From NCBI RefSeq assembly GCF_019891175.1, contig NZ_CP072600.1, positions 5,704,001 through 5,768,000 on the forward strand: 64,000 bases of DNA, in the 5' to 3' direction. The notes beneath the pieces are model-generated. The model was not told the DNA's origin. It saw nothing but the letters and a program-made list of their open reading frames with translations, and made no database searches. The translations under genes were made by a program, and so were the position numbers. Shown here one piece after another: positions 25,283 through 35,601 of this stretch (positions within the stretch are counted from its first letter, which is position 1; every line of letters begins with the position of its first letter). This DNA comes from Leptothermofonsia sichuanensis E412. Its GTDB lineage: Bacteria > Cyanobacteriota > Cyanobacteriia > Leptolyngbyales > Leptolyngbyaceae.

Positions 25283-26011
25283 ATGAACTTAAAGAAGAGT
25301 GATAAAGAAATGAATTCACAACTAAAAAATGTGTATAGTTCTAAAAATTTCAGCTCATATTATGGAGCAAAACGTAGTGAGATGTTGGACTATGTCCCCC
25401 TTGAAGCTACTACTATTCTTGACGTTGGATGTGCTAGTGGAGAGTTTGGACAACTCATAAAAGAGAGGAATGCCACTGAGGTTTGGGGAGTTGAACTAAA
25501 TGAAAAGGCTGCTCAGGTAGCTTCTCAAAAATTAGATAAAGTGATTTGTGATTCTTTTAGTTACCATCTTGATCTCCCTAATAAGTACTTTGATTGTGTT
25601 ATTTTCAATGATGTATTAGAACACCTGGTTGACCCTTATAGTGCCTTGACTTATGCAAAAGAATTATTAAATTATCGGGGAATTATCATAGCTTCTATTC
25701 CTAATGTTCGCTACTTTGACAATATTTGGAAACTTTTAGTACACAAGGATTGGGACTATGGTGATTGGGGTATTTTAGATAAAACTCACTTAAGATTTTT
25801 CACTCAAAAAAGTATAATTAAAACTTTTAGTTCACTGGGATATGAAATAAGTTTAATTGAGGGAATAAATTTACTTGAAAAGTTTCACCCTCATCAGGTT
25901 AAGCGGCTTAATATCCTCAATTTTATTTTTCTAAATAATCTTGAGGATATGCGTTACTTACAATTCGCTGTCATAGCCAAACCCCGTAATCAAGAACCTT
26001 CGATTGCTTAA
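25283..26011 (+). CDS. Class I SAM-dependent methyltransferase
   Basis: 242 residues from ATG 25283 (ATG 25310 is an alternative). I-L-D-V-G-C-A-S-G-E-F-G near 46 is motif I, Y-F-D-C-V-I-F-N-D-V-L-E-H-L near 105 is motif IV, and D-K-T-H-L-R-F-F-T near 170 is the hallmark of the methyltransferase-11/23 group found in glycan clusters. Very AT-rich. Likely methylates a sugar or glycan terminus, which would suit the Wzt terminal-recognition domain; that link is inference. Confidence 0.88.
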   Translation: MNLKKSDKEMNSQLKNVYSSKNFSSYYGAKRSEMLDYVPLEATTILDVGCASGEFGQLIKERNATEVWGVELNEKAAQVASQKLDKVICDSFSYHLDLPNKYFDCVIFNDVLEHLVDPYSALTYAKELLNYRGIIIASIPNVRYFDNIWKLLVHKDWDYGDWGILDKTHLRFFTQKSIIKTFSSLGYEISLIEGINLLEKFHPHQVKRLNILNFIFLNNLEDMRYLQFAVIAKPRNQEPSIA

Positions 26012-26030
26012 GTTGATAGTTGATCAATAA

Positions 26031-27131
26031 ATGCTGAATTTTCACTCTAAAACTTCTCTCATAGCTTTCTATCTTCCCCAGTACCATCCAATTCCTGAGA
26101 ATGATGCCTGGTGGGGAAAGGGCTTCACTGAGTGGACAAATGTTACTAAAGCAAGACCATTATTTTCAGGCCATTATCAACCACATCTTCCGACAGATTT
26201 GGGTTTTTATGATTTACGTGTTCCCGAAGTTAGGGAAATGCAAGCGGAATTAGCAAAAGCATATGGCATTTATGGGTTTTGCTATTATCATTATTGGTTT
26301 CACGGGAAAAGATTATTGGAACGACCATTGGATGAGGTTTTAGCATCCGGAAAACCAGATTTTCCTTTCTGTCTTTGCTGGGCAAACGAAAGTTGGTCTA
26401 GAAACTGGGATGGATTAGACAGAGAGGTTTTAATTCGGCAAGAATATAGCGAAGAAGATAATAAGCAACATATACGATGGCTTGCAAATGTCTTCAATGA
26501 CTCTAGATATATTCGGATAAATGGAAAACCATTATTTTTAGTATATAGAGCATCAAAAGTTAAAGATGCACTTAAGATGACTCAGACTTGGCGTGAAGAA
26601 CTTCCTAAGTATGGCATAAATGACATTTTTCTTTGCAGAGTTGAGAGCCGTTCTGATGAAAAGGAAGACCCAACATTGATTGGTTTCGATGCTTCTGTTG
26701 AGTTTCAACCGGATTGGGAGAACTTAGGTAGACCACTACAGACAGGAAAACATTGGGAATTAGCCCGGAGGATAGGGTTGGCAAATTCATCATATAAGCA
26801 GAATAGAATTTACAACTACTCTGATATTGTTCAGAAAATGTTGGCCAAGCCAGAGCCTTCCTACAGGCAGTTTTATTGTGTAACACCAGCATGGGATAAT
26901 ACACCGCGCCGAAAGTCGGGTGCAATTATTTTGAAAGACTCTACGCCTCAACTTTATGAACATTGGCTTAAAACAGCTATTGATAAAACTTTAAGCAAAG
27001 GCACTGAAGAGAATTTAGTCTTTATAAATGCTTGGAACGAATGGGCAGAAGGTAGCCATTTAGAGCCCTGTCAAAAATGGGAAAAAGCTTATCTTGAAGC
27101 AACGTTACGGGCTTTATGGGCTGAACATTGA
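26031..27131 (+). CDS. WbsX-like glycan protein (GH99-like domain)
   Basis: 366 residues. The WbsX family is clear from I-A-F-Y-L-P-Q-Y-H-P-I-P-E-N-D near 11, G-F-T-E-W-T-N-V near 31, Y-G-F-C-Y-Y-H-Y-W-F near 83, W-A-N-E-S-W near 116 and N-A-W-N-E-W-A-E-G near 335. These proteins occur in O-antigen and rhamnan clusters and have a GH99-like TIM-barrel. They may act as glycosyltransferases or glycosidases on the glycan; the function is not settled. AT-rich. Starts 19 bp after the methyltransferase. Confidence 0.9.
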   Translation: MLNFHSKTSLIAFYLPQYHPIPENDAWWGKGFTEWTNVTKARPLFSGHYQPHLPTDLGFYDLRVPEVREMQAELAKAYGIYGFCYYHYWFHGKRLLERPLDEVLASGKPDFPFCLCWANESWSRNWDGLDREVLIRQEYSEEDNKQHIRWLANVFNDSRYIRINGKPLFLVYRASKVKDALKMTQTWREELPKYGINDIFLCRVESRSDEKEDPTLIGFDASVEFQPDWENLGRPLQTGKHWELARRIGLANSSYKQNRIYNYSDIVQKMLAKPEPSYRQFYCVTPAWDNTPRRKSGAIILKDSTPQLYEHWLKTAIDKTLSKGTEENLVFINAWNEWAEGSHLEPCQKWEKAYLEATLRALWAEH

Positions 27132-27153
27132 GTAATTTCAAAAGACTATCTGT

Positions 27154-28152
27154 ATGAAACTGAAATCCATTCACTATCCTCACATAAGTTCTGTCCCAGA
27201 AGGAATTAAAAGACCTTTATGGTCTGTGATGATTCCAACCTATAACGGTGCGATGTATTTGGAGCAAACGCTAAAGAGTGTACTGGCTCAAGCCCCTGGT
27301 CCTGAACAGATGCAGATTGAGGTGATTGATGATTGCTCAACAGAAGGTGATATAGAAGAGATTGTCAATTTTGTTGGCCAAGGACGAGTAACATTTTCGC
27401 GTAACACTCAAAATCTGGGCTTGATTGGAAACTGGAATGCTTGTATCCGTCATTCGATAGGACACTGGATTCATATACTCCATCAGGATGATATTGTCTT
27501 ACCTGGTTTTTATCAATCTCTTCAAAAAGGGATAGATTCAGAATCTTCGATAGGAGCGGCATTCAGCCGTCATGCATTTATAGATGAAGATGGGCACTGG
27601 AAAACTCTGTCCGCACTCGAAAGTAAAACTTCTGGAGTTCTAACGGATTGGCTAGACCGAATTGCTATTAGTCAGCGATTACAGTTTCCATCTATTGTTG
27701 TCAAGCGCAGCACCTACGAAAGGGTAGGTGGATTCTGTGCTGAAGTTCACTATGCAGCCGATTGGGAAATGTGGAAGCGAATTGCTGCTCACTTTCCAGT
27801 CTGGTATGACCCACAAATTCTTGCCTGCTATCGAATGCATTCCAAATCAGAATCTTCAAAGCTCGTCTGTTCTGGTTCTGATATTGCTGATCTTCGTAAG
27901 GCAATTGAACTGGCTGAGGTGTATCTGCCTCCCGCCAACGCCAAAAAGCTATCTCGTCAGGCTAGGGAATATTATGCCCGCTTTGCCCTGAATGCTGTTT
28001 ACAGAATGATTATGGTAAATGAATTTTCAGCAGCAACAGTTCAGATCCGAGAAGCACTGACTTGTAGTACTTCTGCAAAAGTACTTTATGATATTCTTCC
28101 TTTGCTTTGGATATTTGGAAAACGCTGGTTGACTCATAAATCAGGAATATGA
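27154..28152 (+). CDS. Family 2 glycosyltransferase
   Basis: 332 residues. W-S-V-M-I-P-T-Y-N-G-A near 24, E-V-I-D-D-C-S-T near 57, H-I-L-H-Q-D-D-I-V-L near 108 (the D-D metal site) and A-D-W-E-M-W-K-R near 205. Complete. Overlaps the following gene by 4 bp (ATGA). Probably one of the chain-extending enzymes; donor and linkage cannot be read from sequence. Confidence 0.9.
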   Translation: MKLKSIHYPHISSVPEGIKRPLWSVMIPTYNGAMYLEQTLKSVLAQAPGPEQMQIEVIDDCSTEGDIEEIVNFVGQGRVTFSRNTQNLGLIGNWNACIRHSIGHWIHILHQDDIVLPGFYQSLQKGIDSESSIGAAFSRHAFIDEDGHWKTLSALESKTSGVLTDWLDRIAISQRLQFPSIVVKRSTYERVGGFCAEVHYAADWEMWKRIAAHFPVWYDPQILACYRMHSKSESSKLVCSGSDIADLRKAIELAEVYLPPANAKKLSRQAREYYARFALNAVYRMIMVNEFSAATVQIREALTCSTSAKVLYDILPLLWIFGKRWLTHKSGI

Positions 28153-29102
28153 ATCTTAAAGTTAGCATCCTGATTCCCTGCTACAACACCGATCGCTGGA
28201 TTGCTCAGGCGATTGAAAGTGCGCTGAGGCAGACCTATCCCCACAAAGAAGTAATCGTAGTCGATGATGGTTCTACCGACAGTAGTCTGGAAATTATCAA
28301 GGGGTTTAGCGACAAAATTCGATGGGAAACTGGACCTAACCGGGGTGGCAATGTTGCCAGAAATCGACTGCTAGAACTGAGTACTGGGGAATGGTTGCAA
28401 TATCTGGATGCTGATGACTACTTATTGCCCGACAAACTCGACAAACAGATTCAGTTCCTCAGACATCATCCCAATGTTGATGTCATTTACAGTCCCCACA
28501 TTACAGAAGAATTGAGTGAAGATGGAATACGCCACACTCCTCCTGCCCTTTCCGATCTTCCTCCCCCTCATGATCTCTGGCTTCTTGCCATCCAGTGGCG
28601 CTTGCCTCAAACCGGAGGTTTGCTCTTTCGCAAACAGGCACTCGTAGATATCAACGGCTGGCGTGAAGATTTGAAGCATTGCCAGGATTATGATTTGTAT
28701 GTGCGTCTTTTAAGGGCAAATAAGCGATTTGCTTATTTCAATCAAGCGGGCGCTGTTTATCGCTGGTGGTGTAGTGGAACGGTGACCCGCAGAAAGATTG
28801 CAGAAATTTACCGCGATCGCCTGAGCATTCAGGATGCGATCGAAGCTCACTTATCTGCCAGCGGACAACTAACTCCCATTAGAAAAGACGCCCTTAACCA
28901 GGCTCGCTTTGAATATGCCCGCCGTATTTATTCCTGGGATAAGCAATGGGCTGCTCAGGTAGCCTCAGCGGTTAAACAGAAAGATCCTCATTTCGAACCT
29001 TCTAATCAAATTGCCCCTGGCTTTTACCGCCAACTTTATAAAACAATTGGTTTCTCCGGAGCTGAATACGTTGCTGAAGTAAAACGTAAAGTCTGGAAGT
29101 AA
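28149..29102 (+). CDS. Family 2 glycosyltransferase
   Basis: 317 residues. V-S-I-L-I-P-C-Y-N-T-D at the start, [11 protein letters not shown] near 34, Y-L-D-A-D-D-Y near 85 (D-x-D) and H-C-Q-D-Y-D-L-Y-V-R near 177. It belongs to the same subgroup as the gene at 14853, sharing N-R-G-(G/A) with A-R-N at the same place, so the two may be old paralogues. Coupled to the upstream gene. Contains GCGATCGC sites, unlike the AT-rich genes before it. Confidence 0.9.
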   Translation: MNLKVSILIPCYNTDRWIAQAIESALRQTYPHKEVIVVDDGSTDSSLEIIKGFSDKIRWETGPNRGGNVARNRLLELSTGEWLQYLDADDYLLPDKLDKQIQFLRHHPNVDVIYSPHITEELSEDGIRHTPPALSDLPPPHDLWLLAIQWRLPQTGGLLFRKQALVDINGWREDLKHCQDYDLYVRLLRANKRFAYFNQAGAVYRWWCSGTVTRRKIAEIYRDRLSIQDAIEAHLSASGQLTPIRKDALNQARFEYARRIYSWDKQWAAQVASAVKQKDPHFEPSNQIAPGFYRQLYKTIGFSGAEYVAEVKRKVWK

Positions 29103-29125
29103 CCACTTGCGGGAAGCTCCAATTT

Positions 29126-30073
29126 ATGGAACTGTGCGAAGTCAGAGTACCCACTTATAAACGTCCCCGATTACTGGAACGTGCTCTCAAGAGCCTGATC
29201 GCCCAGGATTACTGTTGTTGGAAGGCAATTGTCATGGATGATTCTCCAGCACAGGAAGCAAAGCTCATTGTGGACTCACTGGCAGACGATCGCATTATTT
29301 ACAGCCCCAATTCTCAAAATCTTGGTGGTGCAGGCAACCTGGATCGAGCTTTTGCCTCCCACAGTCTTGTTGATGGGACATATGCCTGCGTTTTGGAAGA
29401 CGACAACTGGTTATTACCCAATTACCTCTCAGAAAATATTTCTTCTTTAAAGAGAAGAAATGTCACGCTACTACTGCGGAACCAGCAAATCTGGACTCAG
29501 ACTGAACATACCTCTGAACCGACTGGAAGAACCACTCGCGGTGACTGGTTTGCTTCAAAAATCTACGATCCTTTTGAGCTTCATGCCCATCTCTTCTTTT
29601 TTGAAACAATCTCAAACGGAGGACTTTTTTGGAAAACTTCTATAAAAACTCAGCTTCAGGTTGGTATTCAAGTTTCTGATGCTGGTCTACAGGAATATTG
29701 TCGAGCGCTACAGATTCAAGACCACTTACTGTTTGAGCCAGAACCCCTATGCTGTTGGGCAGAAATGCCATCTAACCTTTCCTTGAGAAATCCTGCTGCT
29801 AATCGAGTATTTGGGCGTGGAGTGCAGGCAATCAAGATGAAATTGATTCAAACATCAGGGTCTGCCATCATTCAGCAAGCAGAAGAAATTGCTCGTGATC
29901 TGAATAAGCTACCTGAGTTTGAGCAGTCTCTAGTCGATGCTTTGTATATAAGTTACTCATTCAAGTGCATTAACAAAGTCAATGCACTTAAGCAATACTG
30001 CAAATCCTATGCCAGATACCTCTTTGTTAAGAACCCACTTCAGGCACATTTTGAGGCGAAATATACTACTTGA
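29126..30073 (+). CDS. Family 2 glycosyltransferase-like protein
   Basis: 315 residues. V-P-T-Y-K-R-P-R-L-L near 9, I-V-M-D-D-S-P near 35 and V-L-E-D-D-N-W near 90 (E-D-D in place of D-x-D) define a GT2-type N-terminal domain. The C-terminal half is unusual for the family and unassigned. ATG 29126. The gene is followed by 90 bp without coding. Confidence 0.82.
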   Translation: MELCEVRVPTYKRPRLLERALKSLIAQDYCCWKAIVMDDSPAQEAKLIVDSLADDRIIYSPNSQNLGGAGNLDRAFASHSLVDGTYACVLEDDNWLLPNYLSENISSLKRRNVTLLLRNQQIWTQTEHTSEPTGRTTRGDWFASKIYDPFELHAHLFFFETISNGGLFWKTSIKTQLQVGIQVSDAGLQEYCRALQIQDHLLFEPEPLCCWAEMPSNLSLRNPAANRVFGRGVQAIKMKLIQTSGSAIIQQAEEIARDLNKLPEFEQSLVDALYISYSFKCINKVNALKQYCKSYARYLFVKNPLQAHFEAKYTT

Positions 30074-30163
30074 GTTTCCCAAAATAAGCGATAGGAATTT
30101 TGTAGGAACATTCCATAAAGTGTTCTTATCCATGAAAATGATCAACGTGGAATACGCTCCCCA

Positions 30164-31114
30164 ATGGCCATGCTACTCCCCATTTCTGCCCTGGTTCCCA
30201 CTCGTCACCGTCCGGTAGCCTTTGCCCGGACACTGCACAGCCTTGCCCAACAATCGGTTCAACCGATTGAAATGATTGTTATCGATGGTTCTGAGGATGA
30301 TCAGACTGAGAAACTTTGCCAGAGTCAGATTTCTGGGCTGGTCACCCAGATTCAATACCATCGGGCAACCGAAATTGGGGCCGCCACTCAGCGCAACCAG
30401 GCGATCGCCCATGCTACCCAGGATGTGATCTGGCTGATGGATGACGATATTTTACTGGAACCAGATTGTCTGAAATGCCTCTGGGAAACCTTGCAGAGCG
30501 ATCCACAACTGGGTGGGGTCAATGCCATGATTACCAATCAACGCTACCTGCCTCCCGGACGCATCAGCCGTGCTCTATTCCGGTTTTTACATGGTCAATC
30601 AGAAACCAGTTACGCTGGGAAATGTATTGGTCCTGCTCTGAATCTACTACCGGAAGATGACCCTGATTTACCAGAAGTGGTGCCTGTGGAATGGCTGAAT
30701 ACAACCTGCACCCTCTATCGTCGGGAAGCATTGCCGCAGCCACTCTTTGCCTCCCACTTTACAGGCTATTCCCTGATGGAAGATGTAACTCTATCTCTCA
30801 CCGTTGGCAGGCAGTGGAAACTGGCAAATGCGCGCACCGCCAGAATCTTTCATGACAGCCAACCGGGAGATCATAAGAATAATTCTGGGGTTCTGGCGGC
30901 GATGAGTCTGGTCAATCGCCACTATGTCATGACTCAAATTTTGGAAAGGCGATCGCTCAACGATTACATTAAACTCATCATATTGCAACTGTTTGAAGTA
31001 GCAGCATTGCTGCAATCTATCCAGGGATGGCGATCGCTACCTGCTGTCATTGCTGGAAAAATACGGGCGATCGCCCAGATTATGGCTTCAAAGTCACTCA
31101 GCAGTAATACTTAA
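30164..31114 (+). CDS. Family 2 glycosyltransferase
   Basis: 316 residues from ATG 30164 (ATG 30170 possible). I-S-A-L-V-P-T-R-H-R-P near 5, M-I-V-I-D-G-S-E-D-D near 36, W-L-M-D-D-D-I-L near 90 and M-E-D-V-T-L-S-L near 205. Complete. Last gene of the polysaccharide run. It is GC-rich with several HIP1 octamers, like the core genome. 3' of it lie two MITE-like elements and then the end of rpoC2 on the opposite strand. Confidence 0.9.
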   Translation: MAMLLPISALVPTRHRPVAFARTLHSLAQQSVQPIEMIVIDGSEDDQTEKLCQSQISGLVTQIQYHRATEIGAATQRNQAIAHATQDVIWLMDDDILLEPDCLKCLWETLQSDPQLGGVNAMITNQRYLPPGRISRALFRFLHGQSETSYAGKCIGPALNLLPEDDPDLPEVVPVEWLNTTCTLYRREALPQPLFASHFTGYSLMEDVTLSLTVGRQWKLANARTARIFHDSQPGDHKNNSGVLAAMSLVNRHYVMTQILERRSLNDYIKLIILQLFEVAALLQSIQGWRSLPAVIAGKIRAIAQIMASKSLSSNT

Positions 31115-31158
31115 TCTTGCTTGGCCAACCAGACTCAGTAGATCGCAAATCCATTCCA

Positions 31159-31251
31159 GTGGTTTGTCAACAATTATTTTGTAGGCTGAAAACCCCAAAA
31201 TAATAACCCTTTCCTTATCCCAGACTCACAAATACAAAATTGACAAACCAC
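31159..31251. mobile_element. MITE family 2, copy 1 (93 bp)
   Basis: Perfect 12-bp terminal inverted repeats GTGGTTTGTCAA around an AT-rich, non-coding core (ttttggggttttcagcctac in reverse complement). A diverged copy lies reversed at 53795-53883. The ends resemble those of the 103-bp MITE and of IS630 (GTRGTCTGTCAA), so the same transposase may move all three. The flanking dinucleotide here is CA rather than TA. Confidence 0.78.
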
Positions 31252-31356
31252 CAGTGCAGGTTACCGAAAATAACCCGCCAGTTTTTAGGTTGAACTACAA
31301 AGACACAAATGATTTTCCCAGGCAGAACCCTGGAAACGAGAAGCTCTCAGAATTGA

Positions 31357-31447
31357 TATAGCAATCCTATCTGGATTGTGAGAAAGGATTCCCCAAATCC
31401 TCTCTCACAAAGCCTCTCACTCTCACAACTGATTTAGGATTGCTATA
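31357..31447. mobile_element. MITE-like palindromic element family 3, copy 1 (91 bp)
   Basis: Perfect 13-bp terminal inverted repeats TATAGCAATCCTA, with an inner palindrome (TTGTGAGA...TCTCACAA). A second, reversed and slightly diverged copy lies at 44340-44444. It sits just 3' of rpoC2, where it could also serve as a transcription terminator. Between 31252 and 31356 is only a degenerate trace of the hairpin repeat seen near 6650. Confidence 0.78.
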
Positions 31448-31516
31448 TGGTTCGAGTGTGATTAAAGGGGCTACAGTCAAACAGTTACAAGCAAGCTTTG
31501 GCAACTGAATCTGGCT

Positions 31517-34500
31517 CTACAGATCATCGTCATCGTCATCATCGTCATCATCTCCGTCATCGCTTATATCATCGCTAATCAAGTCATCATCTTCCAGGAT
31601 GGGAGAAAATGCAGGACTTTCAGCCGTCATGCCAAAGTTGTCAAAGGTGAAGTTGGGGCGATCTTCAAAGCTGTCTAATCCATAGGCACGGGCGGTGCGA
31701 TCGTCCAGCACAACATCCCTCAGATCCGTATCATCATCGAACATATTGATACCTTCATAGGTCAGATCAATATCCGGGCTGCCCACCTCTTCATAGGCAT
31801 TAAAGCCCGTACCTGCCGGAATCAGGCGTCCGATAATGACGTTTTCCTTCAAACCCCGCAACCAGTCAGACTTCCCTTCGATCGCAGCCTCTGTCAGAAC
31901 CCGCGTAGTTTCCTGGAAACTGGCCGCCGAGATAAAGCTATCTGTATTCAGCGATGCCTTGGTAATACCCAGCAGTACGGGCGTATATTCCGCTGGAGCA
32001 CCACCAGTAATGGACATTGCCTCATTCACCTGCTCGACCTGGTACAGTTCAACCAGTTCACCGGGCAACATGGTCGTATCACCGCCATCATCTATCCGGG
32101 CCTTAGATGTCATCTGGCGCACCACGACCTCAATATGCTTATCGGAAATATCAATCCCCTGGGACTGATACACTGACTGAACCTCATTTACCAGAAACAT
32201 CTGGACTTCTCGCAAACTGAGCAGGGCAGCATCATGGATCCCTGCCGATTCCCGATTTGCTTTGAACAAGATCTCCAGCAATTCATGGGGGTTAGCCGGA
32301 CCATCCGTGAGCCGTTCCCCGGCACTCACTTCTTGTCCGTCGCTGACAATCACATTTTGTCCAGGATTAAGGTTGTATTCTGTCACCACTCCATCGGTTT
32401 CAATCACCTTGACTTCCACTGAATCGTCTTCCCCATAGGTTACCTGAGCAGTACCAGCCCGTTCCACCAGTATGCAGGCTTCCTTGGGTTTGCGAGCTTC
32501 CAGCAATTCCTCAATTCTGGGAAGACCCTGAATAATGTCCCCGGTCTTGGTGCGTTCAAACACCAGCAACACCAGATTGTCACCCCGCTGTACCAGGTCG
32601 CCATCATCAATGTGAAGCACCGCTCCAGGAGATACCCGATAGGGACGGGCAGACCGCAGTTTGATGTAGCCATCTCCCACTTCAACGACCTGACCGGATT
32701 CTTCCAGGACAATTCCAGCCGCAATCTCAGACCCCGCCACCAGCAAATCGCCTGCTTTTACGGTGGCAGGTTTCCCTGGAATTTCAATGGTCACCTGGTC
32801 GGCATCTCGAACCACCAGAATCCGACGGATAGCTTCGGCACCCTGGCGAATCCCGCGGACTTCCCCGGCTTCCTTACATTGGATCTCGGTACGGGCAACC
32901 ACCGCTCCAGGGGCAATCAGGTCGCCATCTTTAACCAGAATGCGGGTCAGCGTGCTGCCCTGGGTCGGGTCAGCGGCAATATCTCGTCGCACCACCAGAG
33001 ACTCCAGAATGACGAGCTGGAGGCGCAGGGTATCCGGTTCGGTTTCATCGGGTACCAGCTCAATGTCGGCTGCCAGTTGAGGCGCATCCTTATCAATCTC
33101 CAGCACCAGTTGAATTTTGAGCAGTTCCAGCCCTTCTACGGATTTGACCCGCTCGCCATCCTTATAGGGCATCCGCTGCACAGCCCGCAGACGAATGGAC
33201 CGCCCCGACTCTTCACTGGTGGATTCCTGGCTGGGAACGGAAGGCTCATCGGGTACGGCAAACTCTGTGACCGGACGTAGCAGCATGGCTGGTCCTTCTG
33301 GGGTTTCCACATACTCGGCGTAGCGTAATTCCTCGGCAACCAGCCCTGGCATGATCTGTTGACCAGGATTAACCAGGGTGCTCTCACGGGTAATGATGTC
33401 ATCCAGGTTATCGATCATATGCAGATCGCCGGGTTTGATCACGATTTCCCGCAAAATGTCATTTTTCTGGGTTACTTCAACAACACCGCTGCTCTGGCAG
33501 AAGATGTCTTTGACGACTTCGGTGCCTGCTTCCACATACTGACCATCTTCCACCATCAGGAGGGAAATGTCCTTATTGACTTCGTGAGCCTCCTCCGGAA
33601 TCCATAGCAGGGTACCTCCTTTGACCACTTCGTATCCCTGTTTGGCCTTGCCCCGTTTGGCAACTTCCACGCCGGAATATTTGATAATGCCACCCGTTTG
33701 AGTACGGTAGTGGTCATCGATCAGTTCAGCGACCACCTGGTTATTGGTCACTTTGGTTCCGGGAGTCGCTTTCAGGGAAAAAAGCTGATTGTGATTCGTT
33801 TCAATCAGGTAGTGATCCCGTCCCTGATAGCTTTCTACCCGCACGCGGGCCTGATCCAGCAGTACAGAGGCGGTGATGATTTCAACTTCCCGGCCACCTT
33901 TGCCTTCCGTTTCTTGCGGCAGGCGAACCGTACCTCCGTGTTCAGTGATGAGTTTGGTTTCAGCGATCACTCCGCCTGTTTCGACGCGATCGCCATTATT
34001 GACAATAGGTTCTGCACCCGGCGGTAAGTTATAAACCTCCCCAGAGAGAATCCAGAGCAGACCGCCCCGCTGAGCAATACGGGTCGTATTGCCCTGCCGG
34101 TCTTTCTTTTCCTCCGGCACCAGATCGGCAAATTTGACCTCGCCAGCCATGTCAGACGCTACGTCCTTAGCCGCTTTTTCAGTGGTTTTGCGCGATCGCC
34201 CGGTCAGAGGCACTTCTGCCAGAATTTGTCCTGGCTTCACCGTTTCCCCATCCCGGACCAGGACAGTCGCCCCCTGGGCAACGGAAAAGGATTGTTGCTG
34301 ACCATTTTTCCCTTCCAGCGTGATCTGGGACTTGGCATCGGCTGACTCTACCACCAGCGCATCTTCTCCGTGGCGAGTCCGATACGGACGGGTCCGTAAC
34401 TTTTTCGGAAACCGAATGGTGCCTTCAAAGCTGGCCCGTTCCTGGCGGGCCATTTCCCCGGTAAACACGCCGCCAGTGTGGAAGGTCCGCATCGTCAACT

Positions 34501-35506
34501 GGGTTCCCGGCTCTCCAATCGATTGAGCCGCGATAATCCCTACGGCTTCGCCAATATCGACCGTCTTGGCATGAGCCAGACTCCAGCCATAGCAGGACTG
34601 ACACACGGAACGGGTGGCTTCACAGGTGAGGGGCGATCGCACCATCACCTCTTCCACGCCTGCCTTTTCAATCTGTTCAGCCAGGGTTTCTGAAATATCC
34701 TGGTTGCGGGTTGCCAGCACTTCTCCAGTGACCGGATGGAGCACATCCCGGGCAAAAACACGGCCCAGCAGGCGGGTTTTGAGCGGAATTAGCGTGCGAT
34801 CGCCATCCTTCATGCTGCGCAGTACAATCCCCCGCTGGGTACCGCAATCCACCTCCCGAATGATCACATCCTGGGAAACGTCTACCAGGCGACGGGTCAA
34901 ATAACCGGAGTCCGCTGTTCTCAACGCTGTATCTACCAGACCTTTACGGGCACCGTAAGAGGAAATAATATACTCCGTGACGGTTAATCCTTCCCGGAAA
35001 TTCGTCTTAATCGGCAGGTCAATAATTTCCCCCTGAGGATTTGCCATCAATCCCCGCATTCCCACCAACTGACGAACCTGGGAGATATTTCCTCGCGCTC
35101 CAGAGAACGCCATCATGTAGACGGAATTGAGCGGACTGTTGGTCTTAAAGTTACGAACAACTTCGTTTTTTAAGTCCTCATTGGTGCTGTTCCAGGTATC
35201 GATGACCTTCTGGAATCGCTCAACTTCTGTAATTTCACCGCGAGTATAGCGATCCTCCGTTTCCCGAATCGTCTCCTCAGCAGAGTCAAGCAACTGCCGT
35301 TTACTGGCAGGCACCTGAAGGTCATCCACACTGATTGAAACCCCTGCCTTGGTGGCATAACGGAAGCCCAGATCCTTCAGGAGGTCAGCCATCTGAGCAG
35401 TCCGGGCGGTGCCATAATTTGTAAATGCCCAAGAGATCAGCCGGGTTAACTGCCCCTTATTGATAACCCGGTTGCGAAAAATTGGTTGATTGTTCTGCTC
35501 TGCCAT
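31517..35506 (-). CDS. rpoC2: RNA polymerase subunit beta-prime (C-terminal piece, RpoC2)
   Basis: 1329 residues. In cyanobacteria and plastids the bacterial beta-prime subunit is split, and this is the downstream part. It holds the trigger loop ([11 protein letters not shown] near 335) and, inside it, the very large SI3 insertion with repeated sandwich-barrel motifs, from about 345 to beyond 1050. The trigger-loop helix resumes before [15 protein letters not shown] (near 1170). Four Cys near 210-310 belong to the zinc site. The C-terminus is a run of about ten Asp coded by a gat/gac microsatellite at 31519-31545. Third gene of rpoB-rpoC1-rpoC2. Confidence 0.98.
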   Translation of the reverse strand: MAEQNNQPIFRNRVINKGQLTRLISWAFTNYGTARTAQMADLLKDLGFRYATKAGVSISVDDLQVPASKRQLLDSAEETIRETEDRYTRGEITEVERFQKVIDTWNSTNEDLKNEVVRNFKTNSPLNSVYMMAFSGARGNISQVRQLVGMRGLMANPQGEIIDLPIKTNFREGLTVTEYIISSYGARKGLVDTALRTADSGYLTRRLVDVSQDVIIREVDCGTQRGIVLRSMKDGDRTLIPLKTRLLGRVFARDVLHPVTGEVLATRNQDISETLAEQIEKAGVEEVMVRSPLTCEATRSVCQSCYGWSLAHAKTVDIGEAVGIIAAQSIGEPGTQLTMRTFHTGGVFTGEMARQERASFEGTIRFPKKLRTRPYRTRHGEDALVVESADAKSQITLEGKNGQQQSFSVAQGATVLVRDGETVKPGQILAEVPLTGRSRKTTEKAAKDVASDMAGEVKFADLVPEEKKDRQGNTTRIAQRGGLLWILSGEVYNLPPGAEPIVNNGDRVETGGVIAETKLITEHGGTVRLPQETEGKGGREVEIITASVLLDQARVRVESYQGRDHYLIETNHNQLFSLKATPGTKVTNNQVVAELIDDHYRTQTGGIIKYSGVEVAKRGKAKQGYEVVKGGTLLWIPEEAHEVNKDISLLMVEDGQYVEAGTEVVKDIFCQSSGVVEVTQKNDILREIVIKPGDLHMIDNLDDIITRESTLVNPGQQIMPGLVAEELRYAEYVETPEGPAMLLRPVTEFAVPDEPSVPSQESTSEESGRSIRLRAVQRMPYKDGERVKSVEGLELLKIQLVLEIDKDAPQLAADIELVPDETEPDTLRLQLVILESLVVRRDIAADPTQGSTLTRILVKDGDLIAPGAVVARTEIQCKEAGEVRGIRQGAEAIRRILVVRDADQVTIEIPGKPATVKAGDLLVAGSEIAAGIVLEESGQVVEVGDGYIKLRSARPYRVSPGAVLHIDDGDLVQRGDNLVLLVFERTKTGDIIQGLPRIEELLEARKPKEACILVERAGTAQVTYGEDDSVEVKVIETDGVVTEYNLNPGQNVIVSDGQEVSAGERLTDGPANPHELLEILFKANRESAGIHDAALLSLREVQMFLVNEVQSVYQSQGIDISDKHIEVVVRQMTSKARIDDGGDTTMLPGELVELYQVEQVNEAMSITGGAPAEYTPVLLGITKASLNTDSFISAASFQETTRVLTEAAIEGKSDWLRGLKENVIIGRLIPAGTGFNAYEEVGSPDIDLTYEGINMFDDDTDLRDVVLDDRTARAYGLDSFEDRPNFTFDNFGMTAESPAFSPILEDDDLISDDISDDGDDDDDDDDDDL

Positions 35507-35545
35507 CGGTTACCCCGCCTCTACCGTGAATAAGTGTTGGATTTT

Positions 35546-35582
35546 GGATTTTGGATTCACCTTCGTCTGAAATCCAAAATCC
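35546..35582. other. Hairpin between rpoC1 and rpoC2
   Basis: A 12-bp inverted repeat (ggattttggatt and aatccaaaatcc) with a 13-nt loop in the 95-bp rpoC1-rpoC2 gap. The left arm is itself duplicated with overlap (35539-35557). It could act as an RNA stability or processing element in the rpo transcript. It has no T-run on the minus strand, so it is not an obvious terminator. Confidence 0.6.
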
Positions 35583-35601
35583 TGATCGAAATTGTCCTGC
35601 T

